A stretch of DNA of 41,233 nt. Origin: Jaenimonas drosophilae. Lineage: Eukaryota > Euglenozoa > Kinetoplastea > Trypanosomatida > Trypanosomatidae. The first letter of the stretch is position 1. Every line of letters begins with the position of its first letter. The stretch is taken from positions 1 through 41,233 of the forward strand of contig JASAON010001499.1 of NCBI GenBank assembly GCA_030849065.1. Reading direction: 5' to 3'. Shown piece by piece: positions 25,951-36,329 of the stretch. Made by a program: the position numbers and the translations under genes. Below the pieces are notes generated by a model. The model saw only the letters and a list, made by a program, of their open reading frames with translations, was not told where the DNA came from and did no database searches.

Positions 25951-28900
25951 ATGCCTCTCATGGAGGATGAGATGGAGGAGCCCACAAGTATCAAGGGCGA
26001 ACTGTGGATGTGCGCTGACAGCATACGCCCCACCAAGCCAGGTGCGGGCAGAGGCATGAAGCACTACATCACCATTGAGCACAACCGTTTCTGTGCCTAC
26101 ACCAGTAACAGTTCGCTATCGAAGCAAGTGAAGGAGATTGCCTTTCGAAGCATGAAGCGGGTGGCGTGGTACGCCCACAACCCAAGCAACAAGTTCGGGG
26201 CAAGTTATGAAGAGAGCATCAAGCTCAGTCGGCGTGGAATCCCTGCCGCCCCGACGGTGTACTACTACCTCGTCCTCGAGTTCCTCCGTGACAACACCGT
26301 TCCTGACTCTATCATTCTGGGTAAACGTGAGCGCGTGGTGCTCTGCACCGACGACCACGGCGATTTTCAGATTTGGAAGCAGTTCGTGGACCTCTACGCC
26401 TGCCCACCCATCCACGAAGGCTTCGTGGAGGGCCGTGACCGGCACTCAGCCGCACCATCTCCCAACAAGCGCGTCGTGACCGAACCGGTGGGTGGGGCAC
26501 CCGACCACGATGACACGACCAGTGATGATGAGGATGTACCCGCAGAGCTCTACAAGAACAAGGTGCGGGCACTCGTCGCATGGCGCAACCGTGCCGTCAA
26601 CTTAGCCAATGACATTGCGCAGGTGACGGACCCAGCCATTCGAGCGCATTCTGCCGATTTTCAGCTGGAAACCGCTTCAGGAACAACGTCACCTCGTGCG
26701 GTGGGACCTCCGGAGGATTGGGACGAACACGCACGTCGAGTGGTGGATGCCGTGAGGCGCAAACGGCGGCAATCACCCGGAGGATCGCCATCGGCGTCGG
26801 CATCTCCGACCCGCCTATCGTCCTCTCCAGATGCTTTGCTCCAGGAGCTGGAGGCCTTCCGCTCCGCCGCCAAGGAAGCCATTGCCGCTCTTGATGGTGC
26901 CCCCTCTAGCCTTCCATTAGCTCAGATCGAGCCTAACACGCTACGAGCTGCTGCCGCTCGTCATCGTCCCACACGATCGCAGCCGAACACACCCCGAGCC
27001 TCATCCTCTGCACCGGATTCATCCCGCCACGGCAACCTCCCCGAGCTCACGGACCTCCTCGAGCAGTGGAATGTCCTCTACACCGATTTTGCGCAACTTG
27101 ATAAACCAGAAGTCACCCCTCACACACATAGAACAACACAACCCCTTCTGAGCCCCAACAAGCTCCAGCGCAGTGGATCTGGGGAGTACGCTCCCCGTCA
27201 TCCGTGCGCTTGCTGCGTCTTCAAGACCCTCGAACAACAAAAACGCATTGCCGCCGTACGAACGCTGCTCGAGAATGCCAAAGCCGTCAAGCTACCAGTT
27301 GGTGGTGTGGCGTCACTTCACCATAAGTCCCAGCCACGAAAACGGAGCATCTCACGAGAACCTTCATCCTCTCGCGCACAAAGCCAGCCCTCCAGCAACC
27401 CATCAACGGCACGTGGTACAAACGGTGCCCTCCTCGTGGATGACGATTTGGACGAAACATGCCGCAACATTGTAGGCCACTTCCGCAGCACCGCTGGGCC
27501 CCTCCGTTTAATACCAACCGCGCAAGAAATAGCCGACAAGCTACAACAACAGGCACTTCCAGCACAGATACATAGCATTTACAACACTCTCGTGGATCAT
27601 CTCTCCACACCAGCAAAATCTGTCACACCAACACCCATCAAACAGCCACTTCTGCTACCTCCAAACCACAAGGACGACCACAACGCTGTGCGGCCCCTCA
27701 TCGAAGCCGCCAACGCACTGCGCCGTGCTCTAAAGGGGGCATCTGCTGCACCTGTTGCACTGGAAGCTGGTTCTGAGGATGCAGCTGCACGTGAGGCAAC
27801 TGCCCTTCTGCGCCAGATGGCTGACGAAGCTGCTGCTTCCTGTGGCGGTGCACGCAAGGTGCTTGACGCCTGTGGTGCAAGCGCTCCTTCTGGTTCTGCT
27901 GCTACTGGCTCTGCTGGTCGCAGTGGAGATGCTGCCGCTTCCAAGAGTGCTGCCCTGCTTCCCACGTGCGATGAGGTTGCTGCAGCACTGGCCAAGGTAC
28001 ACGCAAGCGAGCAACACTTCCGCGCACTTGTTGGTGATGATGCTACTCCTGGTTCTCCCGCCCTGACGGACGGTGAGAGCAGCCACGCAGCCCTGCGAGC
28101 GGATGCACAGAGCGACCCATCAACGCGAGCTGAATGCCTGCGCGGCATAGAGGAGGCTCTTGCTACCCTTGGTGGCTCTGATGCCAATGACGGAGTACCT
28201 GCGAGCACAGCCATCAAGAAGGCTGCTGAGGCCGCTGCAGCACGTCAAGCCGAGCTTGAAGCTGAGCTGCGTGACATGGTTGAAGCCACTAACGCACTGC
28301 GCCGAGCACTGGAGGACAGCTCTGCTGCACCTGTTGCACTGGAAGCTGGTTCTGAGGATGCAGCTGCACGTGAGGCAACTGCCCTTCTGCGCCAGATGGC
28401 TGACGAAGCTGCTGCTTCCTGTGGCGGTGCACGCAAGGTGCTTGATGCCTGTGGTGCAAGCTCTCCTTCTGGTTCTGCTGCTACTGGCTCTGCTGGTCGC
28501 AGTGGAGATGCTGCTGGTGACAAGGTTGATGCATTGTTTCCGTGTGTTAAGAGGGTTGTTGGTTGTGTTCGTGGTTTAGTTCGTTCTGCGGACGAGTTGC
28601 GATCAGAGTTGGCGGATGCAAGTAGCAGATTGAGTGCACGGGAGACTGAGCTTTTGTCCGTGAAGCAAAAGGTTGTGGAGGCTCGATGTGCTTCGGATGC
28701 GTTGCGTTTGATGTTGGAGGAGGCGTATGAGCGCTTGGTGGAGGTGCGTGATGCGTTTATTGCTTCTGGTTGCGTGCGGTTTGTGGCGCGTGGGTGCTGG
28801 AGAGCCGTGGAGGTGGCGTCTCTCTTGACGTGTGAGGTAGAGGATGCTCCATCGGAAGTGCTTCGCTTGATGGATCGTGTGGATGCTCATGAGGAGCGTC

Positions 28901-31900
28901 TCTCGAGCTCCGCCATGTTGGTTGGGGTGCCAAATCTCGTGGGTGAGTATGAGCGTGCAATGGGGCAGTGTATTCAGCGACTGGCGGGTTCTGCGAGTAA
29001 GCCAACAGGGAAAGACGGTGCAGCTCTCACTGCGTGCTTGCTGGATGCGGCGCAAGTGGCAGTGGCCAGGGAGGAGACTGCTGCGCGCTGTGCAGAGGAG
29101 CTCATAGCCCTCTTGACGGATGAGGAAGCAGCTCGGACGACGTTGTGCTTTCGCTGGAGCCTTGACTACCCACGTCAGCCGATGATGGATCTGGGACGGT
29201 TCTTTGGTGAAGTTTCTGCGCAGTGCGCGTCGGTGCACCTGCCGCAAGTGCCACAAGAGGTTGAGCGACTGGTGCGAGCTGAGCGTGAGTCTGGCATGTT
29301 GTTGGGTGGTGCGGCAGGCCGTCGGCGAGGGCCTACGCGAGCAGCCTTGTTGGCCTTGGCCGATGCCGCTAGTGCGCGTTTTCATGTGGAGCACGATTTG
29401 GCGGACGCGGCTGTGGTTCCCGATCTCATTGCCGCCATTGAGGCCGTTGATGTAACGCGGGGCGGTGGCCGTGGCCGCCGTTTGTCAGCCTTCGTCGCGC
29501 ACGTGCGATCAATCCTGGAAGGTTGTGGTGCCTTTGCCGCTGAGACGGAAGGAGAGGCAGAGCTTCAGGCGATGGAGAGCTGCGTTGAGGAGCTCGTCGA
29601 GGCGTATGAAAAGGAGCGCAACCGCAATCGTGTCTCGGCACGTGCCACCAAACTACAGCGAGACGCCACGGAGTGTGTGCAGGAGGAGCTAACGGAGCGT
29701 TTAGCCCTTCTGCGAGCGGCACACTTGGCGTGGCGGGAGATGAGCCTCCGTGCGTACCAGGAACTCCTGCACGAGGGAGGTGAAGCACATGCGCGCCAAG
29801 AGAAGAAGCAACAGCAGTCAAGGGCAGCCATGGACCGCGCCATTGCCCCACTGGAGGAGGCCGTCGCACGTCTTGAAGAGGAACGTGAGGAGCTCGTGAA
29901 GGCGGTGACGGATTCACTCTCATGCATGGCACAAGCTCATCCTGCCGTAGCCCCAACACGAAGCAGCAGCATTTCGCGTGGTGATGGTGCGCGACTTTGT
30001 GCTGCCACGGCAACAGTGTGCGAGGACCTTCGCGCCCTACGCAAGGACCATGAGGCCACACACAAGGTGCTGCTTCCGGCACTACGTGGGGCTGATGCCA
30101 CTACATCCAGCCTCCCCAGCATGGCCGAGGACGTGTGCAGGCAGCTCTCTGGTTGCCAACACGATGGTAAGGGCCTCTGCAACGCAATCATGGGCTTTGC
30201 ACGAGACATGCTCAACGCGGCAGATGTGCCATCTTCCACCTTGACGTGTAGCAGCCCACAAGAAGCTTCACACACGTTGGATCTTCTGGGCCAGGCACTA
30301 CGCACGCGATTGGCTGACCGAGCTCGTGAAGTGGATGCGGCTCAACAGGCAGCGGCAGGCCTTCAGCGGCAGCTTTTGGCCCAGGAAGCACGTCAGCTCG
30401 AGACGGAGCGCAGCCTCGCCCAGGGAAAGGCAACCCTCAAGCGCGCACATGATTTGGTGCTCGCCACGCCAGTGGATGAGGCCTCGGTCCTCTCCCCCGA
30501 CGTGTGCGAGGCAACATTGCGCAACATTCGCGAGCTCGCGGAGGCGAGGGAGGCGTTGGCCGCCACTCTCGCACGTGAGCGTGCAGATGCGGAGGAGCAA
30601 CTGCAGCGACTAACGCAAGTGGCTGAGCAACAGGCATCTGCCATCGCCCAATGGGAGGACGTGGCTCGGGTTGTGTGCGGCGATGCAGCGCCACAGATTC
30701 GTGCCGATGAGGCCCCCGACGCGGTGCTGACCATCGTGAGCAATCTTGTGGCGCAGGTGGAACAGCTGAGGGCCAGGGAGGAGCAGCTCACCGCCTTGCA
30801 AGAAACACACGCCGCCACCGAGGCAGAGTTGGCCTCAGCACTCCGCGAGCTTGCCGCAACGGAGGACGCGCGTAAGGAGGCTGCCAAGCAGGCGGCCCAC
30901 TCCCTCGCCCAACATGATGCGCTGGCACAACAAGCACGAGCGCTCTTTGCCTATGCCTGCGACATGGTACGCGAACAACTTCAGGTGGAGCTGCCAACGT
31001 TTCAGGACTCCTCCGCGAGCGGTGCGCTGGACGGCACAAAGTTCCTCGTGGAGTTGGCCGTGGAGAAGGCTCGCGATGCGCCATCGATCCATGATGTGGA
31101 GAGTGCGCAGCGGGCGGCTCGGCAGGCGGCCGATCGCCGTCGCGAGGACGACGCCAGAAAGGAGCTCGCCTTCCGAGCCTACTGCGAACGTGTGCGCCAC
31201 TTTACGGGAGAGTTGGTTGCGGCAGATATGCCGCCCGTCGTTACAGCGGAGCTCATGAACGGCAGTGGTGCGGTACTCAAGGGAGTGCGAGAAGAGCTCC
31301 TGCACAGCGCGGATGCCCTCCGACGCCTGCAGATGCGCGATGATGCCTGTGTGGCCGCTCTCGATGGCATAACGGCCGCCGCCGATCTCCCAACCGTGGC
31401 GGCACACCTCGCCACAGTCATTGCAGCCGTGGCGGAGCGTGCGCTCTGCACGCAGGACGCCTTCGTGCCCATCTCGGATGAGGCGCGGGTGACGACGGTG
31501 CGATTTGGTGCCCCGCCCGCCCATCTCCGCGAGTGGACGAGCGAAGTGATTGGCGCCCTGCGTCGCGGTCGCGATGCCGCCGAAGAAAGCCTGCCACAGT
31601 TGCTGGATGCACTAGCAGAGCTGATTGAGAGCCACGGCGGGTGCTCCGCCACTGACCTTGGTGGCCATCCCCCTCCACTCCTCGTACAAGACCGTGCCAA
31701 CATATCTGGACGAAGTAGCAACCACTCCGACTACCAGTCGCAACAGCCAACGAGTGCGGCGCCTCCCCTCCCCTCCAAGGGCGAGGAGGCGGCCATCTTG
31801 TTTGCCCTTCGCCAGCTTCTTCAACAGATGCAGCAGCGCTATCACACCCTTCTTGCCGAGTGGCAGGCCGTCTCAGACCGCTGCGTGCGCATGCAGCAGT

Positions 31901-32148
31901 CGCAGAGCAACTTCGAGGCACAAATTATGGAGCTGCGTCGGCTGGTGCATCAAAAACTGCAGGAAGATGCACGTCTAGAGGAGAGCCTCCGTGACGTGGA
32001 TAGCCAGCTGGAGGCGCAATCGCGTGAGTTGGCGATGCGCTACCGCGCAGACCACGAACGCATCATCAACCAGTTTTCGGAACTTCGAGAAGTTATTTTT
32101 CATGCGGTGCGTGGACGCCGTGCACGTGTGTCAGCCGCTCGATCATAG
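25951..32148 (+). CDS. giant PH-like and coiled-coil protein
   Basis: This is a 2065-residue protein. Residues about 15-155 look like a pleckstrin-homology-type domain: KGELWM, then MKHYITIEHNRFCAYTS, several strands, and a closing helix with DFQIWKQFVDLYA that keeps the hallmark Trp. After a Ser/Pro-rich, disordered-looking region (about 160-560), the rest is Ala-, Glu-, Arg-rich and mostly helical or coiled coil to the end, with no catalytic motif. The PH-like fold suggests membrane or scaffold binding. Large coiled-coil proteins of this kind in kinetoplastids often belong to flagellum-attachment or cytoskeletal structures, but the exact role is unknown. The gene holds a 193-codon repeat register (see repeats) and a base-composition switch. 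The start is the first ATG after the acceptor at 25744; the frame is open before it but without ATG. Confidence 0.85.
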   Translation: MPLMEDEMEEPTSIKGELWMCADSIRPTKPGAGRGMKHYITIEHNRFCAYTSNSSLSKQVKEIAFRSMKRVAWYAHNPSNKFGASYEESIKLSRRGIPAAPTVYYYLVLEFLRDNTVPDSIILGKRERVVLCTDDHGDFQIWKQFVDLYACPPIHEGFVEGRDRHSAAPSPNKRVVTEPVGGAPDHDDTTSDDEDVPAELYKNKVRALVAWRNRAVNLANDIAQVTDPAIRAHSADFQLETASGTTSPRAVGPPEDWDEHARRVVDAVRRKRRQSPGGSPSASASPTRLSSSPDALLQELEAFRSAAKEAIAALDGAPSSLPLAQIEPNTLRAAAARHRPTRSQPNTPRASSSAPDSSRHGNLPELTDLLEQWNVLYTDFAQLDKPEVTPHTHRTTQPLLSPNKLQRSGSGEYAPRHPCACCVFKTLEQQKRIAAVRTLLENAKAVKLPVGGVASLHHKSQPRKRSISREPSSSRAQSQPSSNPSTARGTNGALLVDDDLDETCRNIVGHFRSTAGPLRLIPTAQEIADKLQQQALPAQIHSIYNTLVDHLSTPAKSVTPTPIKQPLLLPPNHKDDHNAVRPLIEAANALRRALKGASAAPVALEAGSEDAAAREATALLRQMADEAAASCGGARKVLDACGASAPSGSAATGSAGRSGDAAASKSAALLPTCDEVAAALAKVHASEQHFRALVGDDATPGSPALTDGESSHAALRADAQSDPSTRAECLRGIEEALATLGGSDANDGVPASTAIKKAAEAAAARQAELEAELRDMVEATNALRRALEDSSAAPVALEAGSEDAAAREATALLRQMADEAAASCGGARKVLDACGASSPSGSAATGSAGRSGDAAGDKVDALFPCVKRVVGCVRGLVRSADELRSELADASSRLSARETELLSVKQKVVEARCASDALRLMLEEAYERLVEVRDAFIASGCVRFVARGCWRAVEVASLLTCEVEDAPSEVLRLMDRVDAHEERLSSSAMLVGVPNLVGEYERAMGQCIQRLAGSASKPTGKDGAALTACLLDAAQVAVAREETAARCAEELIALLTDEEAARTTLCFRWSLDYPRQPMMDLGRFFGEVSAQCASVHLPQVPQEVERLVRAERESGMLLGGAAGRRRGPTRAALLALADAASARFHVEHDLADAAVVPDLIAAIEAVDVTRGGGRGRRLSAFVAHVRSILEGCGAFAAETEGEAELQAMESCVEELVEAYEKERNRNRVSARATKLQRDATECVQEELTERLALLRAAHLAWREMSLRAYQELLHEGGEAHARQEKKQQQSRAAMDRAIAPLEEAVARLEEEREELVKAVTDSLSCMAQAHPAVAPTRSSSISRGDGARLCAATATVCEDLRALRKDHEATHKVLLPALRGADATTSSLPSMAEDVCRQLSGCQHDGKGLCNAIMGFARDMLNAADVPSSTLTCSSPQEASHTLDLLGQALRTRLADRAREVDAAQQAAAGLQRQLLAQEARQLETERSLAQGKATLKRAHDLVLATPVDEASVLSPDVCEATLRNIRELAEAREALAATLARERADAEEQLQRLTQVAEQQASAIAQWEDVARVVCGDAAPQIRADEAPDAVLTIVSNLVAQVEQLRAREEQLTALQETHAATEAELASALRELAATEDARKEAAKQAAHSLAQHDALAQQARALFAYACDMVREQLQVELPTFQDSSASGALDGTKFLVELAVEKARDAPSIHDVESAQRAARQAADRRREDDARKELAFRAYCERVRHFTGELVAADMPPVVTAELMNGSGAVLKGVREELLHSADALRRLQMRDDACVAALDGITAAADLPTVAAHLATVIAAVAERALCTQDAFVPISDEARVTTVRFGAPPAHLREWTSEVIGALRRGRDAAEESLPQLLDALAELIESHGGCSATDLGGHPPPLLVQDRANISGRSSNHSDYQSQQPTSAAPPLPSKGEEAAILFALRQLLQQMQQRYHTLLAEWQAVSDRCVRMQQSQSNFEAQIMELRRLVHQKLQEDARLEESLRDVDSQLEAQSRELAMRYRADHERIINQFSELREVIFHAVRGRRARVSAARS
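27742..27935 (+). repeat. internal direct repeat, copy 1
   Basis: This 194-bp block in the giant coiled-coil gene is nearly identical to 28321-28514, 579 bp (193 codons) downstream. I see only two or three substitutions, for example GAC versus GAT in an LDAC codon and GCG CT versus GCT CT in an Ala/Ser codon. Confidence 0.9.
28321..28514 (+). repeat. internal direct repeat, copy 2
   Basis: This is the second copy of the 194-bp block. Just before both copies the sequence is similar but weaker (AACGCACTGCGCCG... then a Leu/Glu-rich stretch), so the similarity extends slightly upstream. After copy 2 the sequence changes abruptly and does not match the unit that follows copy 1. Confidence 0.9.
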
Positions 32149-32807
32149 AGGTCCGTGTGGGTGGTGTTGTGAGTACCTCCACGTGCCCCCACATCTTTCA
32201 TATATACGACTCATATGGATGCATAATTGTACACTTGCCTTCACTCCAACATTGCTGCACATGACTGTGTCTGTGTGTGGATGGTTATAACACACACACA
32301 CACACACACACCAGGTTGTACCTCTACTACCATCGTCTACGCTCTTCATCTTCTTCCCTCATCATCTTCATTTTCTTCTTCTTTCTTTCTACACGTTAGT
32401 CCTGAAGCTTCTGCCCCTCACTCATTCGGGGCACTAGTTGACGTTGTGTGCGTGTGTGCGGGTCACGCAATCGTCCTTCCTCTTCTTTTGCATTTCTTGC
32501 CGTATCGTACGCCACCCAAATCGTTTTTTTCCTCCCCGGTGTGTGGGCCAAACCTCATCACACCACCGCTCTCCTCGTTTGTATAAGCACCACCACAACA
32601 CCTCAATCCTTCCCGCTCTGACACACATTCATTTGTGGTGTTTCTTCATTGATTAGAGTTGTGGTTGTCGTGAGGGGGTGGTTGTGTCTGTGTGTGTGGG
32701 AACTTATTCGTCCATCAAGAAACAGCTTCCGCTACCCAGCACCTTACTCCTTCTTTGTTTGCGTTCATCGCACGACGAAGAGACTGCTAAAACATCCTCG
32801 TCTTGTG
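32149..32807. other. intergenic region
   Basis: No gene is seen. It holds a CA microsatellite at 32290-32311, C/T- and T-rich runs at about 32341-32395 and 32521-32537, GTG-rich sequence at 32655-32700, and the acceptor region of the next gene. The next gene's frame is open back to 32649 but has no ATG before 32808. Confidence 0.6.
32290..32311 (+). repeat. CA dinucleotide microsatellite
   Basis: About ten CA units in a row lie in a non-coding stretch. Such runs are common in kinetoplastid intergenic DNA. Confidence 0.9.
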
Positions 32808-35800
32808 ATGATGATGCAGCCCTCCTATCCATATGAGGGAAACACTGCCGCCCTGCTCCATGATACGTCCTTCCACTGCGACCACTGGGATGTACGAGAA
32901 ATTGGCCTCCCACAATCGCAGCGCATCGCTGTCAGTGAATCCGTCTTCTCCGTCGGCAACGGCCTCGTTGGCATTCGTGGCTACGCAGAGGATACAGACA
33001 GCATTGGCAACTTCTCCTTCTTCACCCGCACCAACAATAACAGCCACGCTGCCAACAGCTACGACCATAGTGGGGGTAGCAGCAACGCGGCGGGCACCAG
33101 CTCACGCCACACCAGCCGCCTAAACACGCCGGCACCACAAACACCGCCTGAGACCCCTGAGGAAACACCGGGCCCCGAAAAAACCATCCGCGGCTCCTAC
33201 TTTGCCGGCTTCTACGAGCAGCACCTCATTTCTGGGTTGGATCGCCTCTTCTCCACTGGTGTGTGTACGAAGGATTGTTTCCTGGCACGTGTGCCCGATG
33301 CTTTTTGCATTGACGTTTTCATTGGCGGCGAACACGTAAACTCCACGACGGGAAAAATTCGCTCGCACACCCGTCGGCTGGACCTCCACACGGGTGAGCT
33401 ACGTCGGCGGATGGTGTGGTACTCCGAGGCACAGAAGCGTGAGGTGTGCGTGGAGTCAAGCCGTTGTGTTTCCACGGTTCGACGCAACATTGCCTGGACG
33501 CGCTTTTGCGTCACGGCCACGAACGTGAAGAACACCGACATTCGTCTCTTCTCACGCACCGAGGTGCCGAGTGCGTCGCACCCAAAGCGCATGTACGATG
33601 TGGAGGAGACCTTTTCGCAACAAAGCCTTCACACCGCCTCCAACTGCATGTTGGTGCGCACCCGCAACAGCTGCCGGCACTTGGCCGTGGCAACGGTGCA
33701 GTCCTGCATGCTTCATGTGGATGAGGAGGTCAACCACAAAACCTCCACGGGTGGTAGTGACGTGAGTGGGGCACCCTCGGTCGAGGCAGCACACTCGTTG
33801 CTCGATGCTTCACGTAGTTATGGCACACAAGCTGGTGCAGCTCCTACTTTTCTGACGCCCAAGTGTACCGAAAATGAAAGTGGGTGTGGAACTCTCTTCA
33901 CGAGCTGCATCTCCGAGCACATCACGTTGGAGCTCGTCAAGTACATTGGCTACTTTGGTGATGATGATGCACCACAGGAGGAGCTCTGCGATATGGCGAT
34001 GCACGAGACCCACACCGCCGCCAACATTGGCTTCCACGACCTAGAGGCGGAGCACCGAGACAAGATGAATACCTTTTGGGAGGCAGCCGACGTGAAGCTG
34101 CGTGGCAACAGCGAGATGCAGGGTGCGTTCCGCTTTAACCTGCTCCACATGCAGGCCGCTGGTGGTGTATCGTCCTCCTTTGGCTTCCCATCACGTGGGC
34201 TCACGGGGGAGATGTTGAAGGGGCAGATGCAGTGGGACGTGGATACCCTCGTGGTGCCCGTCTTTGCCCACATGTATCCCGAACGTGCACGTGTGCTGCT
34301 GCAGTTCCGCATCAACTCTCTTAACCAGGCTCGTGATATTGCCCGGGAGCTGAACCTCCCCCGGGGTGCCGTCTATCCCTTTCGCACCATCAGCGGCAGC
34401 AAGAGTGGCACCCCAAACTGCTCGAGCTCCCTCTTCAACAACGCCTGCATCGTGTACTCGATGCGTCAGTACGTGGTGGCCAACAATGACTACACCATCC
34501 TGCAAGATGGCGGGGCGGAGCTCGTCTTTTGCACCGCACTCGCCCTCCTTACGTGGGGAAGCTGGGTGAAGGAGGAGTTTCATATTCGTTGCGTGTCTGG
34601 CCCGGATGAGTTTAATGGAGTCGTGAACAACCACTTCTTCACCAACTTGATGGTGCAACACCACTTCCAGTGGGCGGTGCAGGTGGCCACCTACATGAAG
34701 GATAGCTTCGCTGGCCAGTGGGGCGGCCTCCTCGCGCGGTGCCGCATGACGGAGGATGATATCGTGGCCATGGAGAGGGCCGCCACGGCGATGCACTTCG
34801 TCTTTGATCCGGCGCACCGTGTGTATCCGGTGGATGAGGCCTTCATGCGCCGCAAGCGCTGGAACTTGAGCGACCTCAACTCACAAGGAAAGGGAGATTT
34901 GCTGCGCAAGTTTCACCCAACCGTCATTTACCGGCATCGTTTGTGCAGTTTGCCCGATGTAATGCTCGCGGCGGTGTTGTTGCCGGAAAAATTCTCCGTG
35001 GATGAGGTGCGGGCCAACTTTCACTTTTATGAGCCCATCACATCTCACGACTCCGCCCTGAAGTTCGCCATCTTTTGCGTCACTGCCTCGCAGATTCACT
35101 TGGTGGAAAAGGCCTCGAGCTACTTCACACGGGCGGTGATGGTGGACATCAACAACCTTCTCGGGAGTACGAGCGGGGGCTTGCACTGCACCACGGCGGC
35201 TGGTGCGTGGTGGGGCCTCGCCGTTGGCTTTGCGGGGATGCGCGTGATCCAATCGGTACTGCACTTTGATCCACGTCTGCCAGAGAAGTTGGATGAGTAC
35301 GAGATTCGGGTGCGCCATCACGGATGTTGCGTAAAGGTGCACGTGACGGAGCGCGTCGTTACTTATACCCTCGTGGAGGTGCCACCCACGGATGCCAAGG
35401 CAGAGCTCCTTCTCATCCACGCCGGCATCAGCCGCATCCGGCTCACACATGGTGCCTCCGAGACGGTCCACCTCCTCCGCAAGGTGCGCGTGTTCGTCTT
35501 TGATGCCGTGATATTCGAGATGAGCAGCTTAATCAAGAACATTGAGGATGTGCACTACGGCGCGTGGCAGTCTGCCCTTGACGGCTTCTTCCAGGATAAT
35601 GGATATGCCGAGGCACGCCTGACGAAGGAGCTCTATCTCCGCTATCTTCAATTCAGCCTGCACCAACACCAACAAGGTCTAAATGAGCTCCTCCGCAAGT
35701 TTGATGTGCCACCCTTGCCCATTGGCCACCACCGCGACCCCGCCGACGCACGCACCATCTTTGGCCTGTGCAATCGTAAGTTGAAGGTCTTCCAGGATCA

Positions 35801-36329
35801 CGTGCAGCAACACGGGCTGGAGCTGCGCGAGGGCATCGCCCCGCTCTTGTCCAACTTGCGTGAATCCAACATCGCTGTTGGTTGTTGCACCTTCAGCCGC
35901 AACGGCCATTGGCTGCTGGACCAAACCTTGCAGCTGAAGGTGATGTTTGATCACGTGCTCGATGGCAATCTTGGCGCCAAGAGTGGCTTGCGATGGCGGC
36001 CAGAGATGGAGTACTTCACCGCCTGTGCCAAGGGCATGGAAGTGGATCCTCGTCGGGCCGTTGTGGTTTTGGATGGTGTGGATGGCTTCGCCAGGAACAG
36101 CCTCGAGCGCTTCTGCATGGTGCTGGATACGCAACTCAGTAGTGAGCCAGTGCCACTGGAGGTGCCCTACTTGCAAATCAAGGACTTTTCCACGGTTTCT
36201 GTTGGGATGCTCGACGAACACACTGTCGCGGATGGGCGCTCCAAGGCACCAATGCGGTCTGAGCATCACGCGCAGAGCTACATGGCCAGCGAAGAATACT
36301 TGGATGAGGCAGCCCTCTCGAGCTGGTGA
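32808..36329 (+). CDS. GH65 disaccharide phosphorylase fused to a degenerate HAD domain
   Basis: This 1173-residue protein is a glycoside hydrolase family 65 enzyme. These cleave an alpha-glucosyl disaccharide such as trehalose, kojibiose or maltose with phosphate. It has the family's GFPSRGLTGEMLKGQMQWD stretch followed by a VDTLVVPVF strand, a segment matching the ALYPW region (GAVYPFRTISG), and the SGPDEFNG motif with the general-acid Glu601 (codon 34608-34610). It also has a phosphate-site-like VIYRHRLCSLPDVMLAAVLLP and the GAWWGLAVGFAGMRV helix. A Ser/Thr/Pro-rich insert sits at about 68-120. From about residue 893 a HAD-superfamily domain follows, but motif 1 reads FDAVIFE (Asp899) instead of FDxDGV, so the second Asp is lost. 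The motif-4-like region reads VVLDGVDGF. The HAD part may be structural or inactive. GH65-HAD fusions resemble the bacterial phosphorylase and beta-phosphoglucomutase pair. There are three Met codons in a row at 32808-32816, so the exact start is uncertain by two codons. Confidence 0.85.
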   Translation: MMMQPSYPYEGNTAALLHDTSFHCDHWDVREIGLPQSQRIAVSESVFSVGNGLVGIRGYAEDTDSIGNFSFFTRTNNNSHAANSYDHSGGSSNAAGTSSRHTSRLNTPAPQTPPETPEETPGPEKTIRGSYFAGFYEQHLISGLDRLFSTGVCTKDCFLARVPDAFCIDVFIGGEHVNSTTGKIRSHTRRLDLHTGELRRRMVWYSEAQKREVCVESSRCVSTVRRNIAWTRFCVTATNVKNTDIRLFSRTEVPSASHPKRMYDVEETFSQQSLHTASNCMLVRTRNSCRHLAVATVQSCMLHVDEEVNHKTSTGGSDVSGAPSVEAAHSLLDASRSYGTQAGAAPTFLTPKCTENESGCGTLFTSCISEHITLELVKYIGYFGDDDAPQEELCDMAMHETHTAANIGFHDLEAEHRDKMNTFWEAADVKLRGNSEMQGAFRFNLLHMQAAGGVSSSFGFPSRGLTGEMLKGQMQWDVDTLVVPVFAHMYPERARVLLQFRINSLNQARDIARELNLPRGAVYPFRTISGSKSGTPNCSSSLFNNACIVYSMRQYVVANNDYTILQDGGAELVFCTALALLTWGSWVKEEFHIRCVSGPDEFNGVVNNHFFTNLMVQHHFQWAVQVATYMKDSFAGQWGGLLARCRMTEDDIVAMERAATAMHFVFDPAHRVYPVDEAFMRRKRWNLSDLNSQGKGDLLRKFHPTVIYRHRLCSLPDVMLAAVLLPEKFSVDEVRANFHFYEPITSHDSALKFAIFCVTASQIHLVEKASSYFTRAVMVDINNLLGSTSGGLHCTTAAGAWWGLAVGFAGMRVIQSVLHFDPRLPEKLDEYEIRVRHHGCCVKVHVTERVVTYTLVEVPPTDAKAELLLIHAGISRIRLTHGASETVHLLRKVRVFVFDAVIFEMSSLIKNIEDVHYGAWQSALDGFFQDNGYAEARLTKELYLRYLQFSLHQHQQGLNELLRKFDVPPLPIGHHRDPADARTIFGLCNRKLKVFQDHVQQHGLELREGIAPLLSNLRESNIAVGCCTFSRNGHWLLDQTLQLKVMFDHVLDGNLGAKSGLRWRPEMEYFTACAKGMEVDPRRAVVVLDGVDGFARNSLERFCMVLDTQLSSEPVPLEVPYLQIKDFSTVSVGMLDEHTVADGRSKAPMRSEHHAQSYMASEEYLDEAALSSW

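Noticed and set aside
28603..29394. 263-codon antisense frame in the giant gene
   Set aside because: It lies over the G/T-rich segment and is rich in His, Thr and Gln, as expected from reading that skewed strand backwards.
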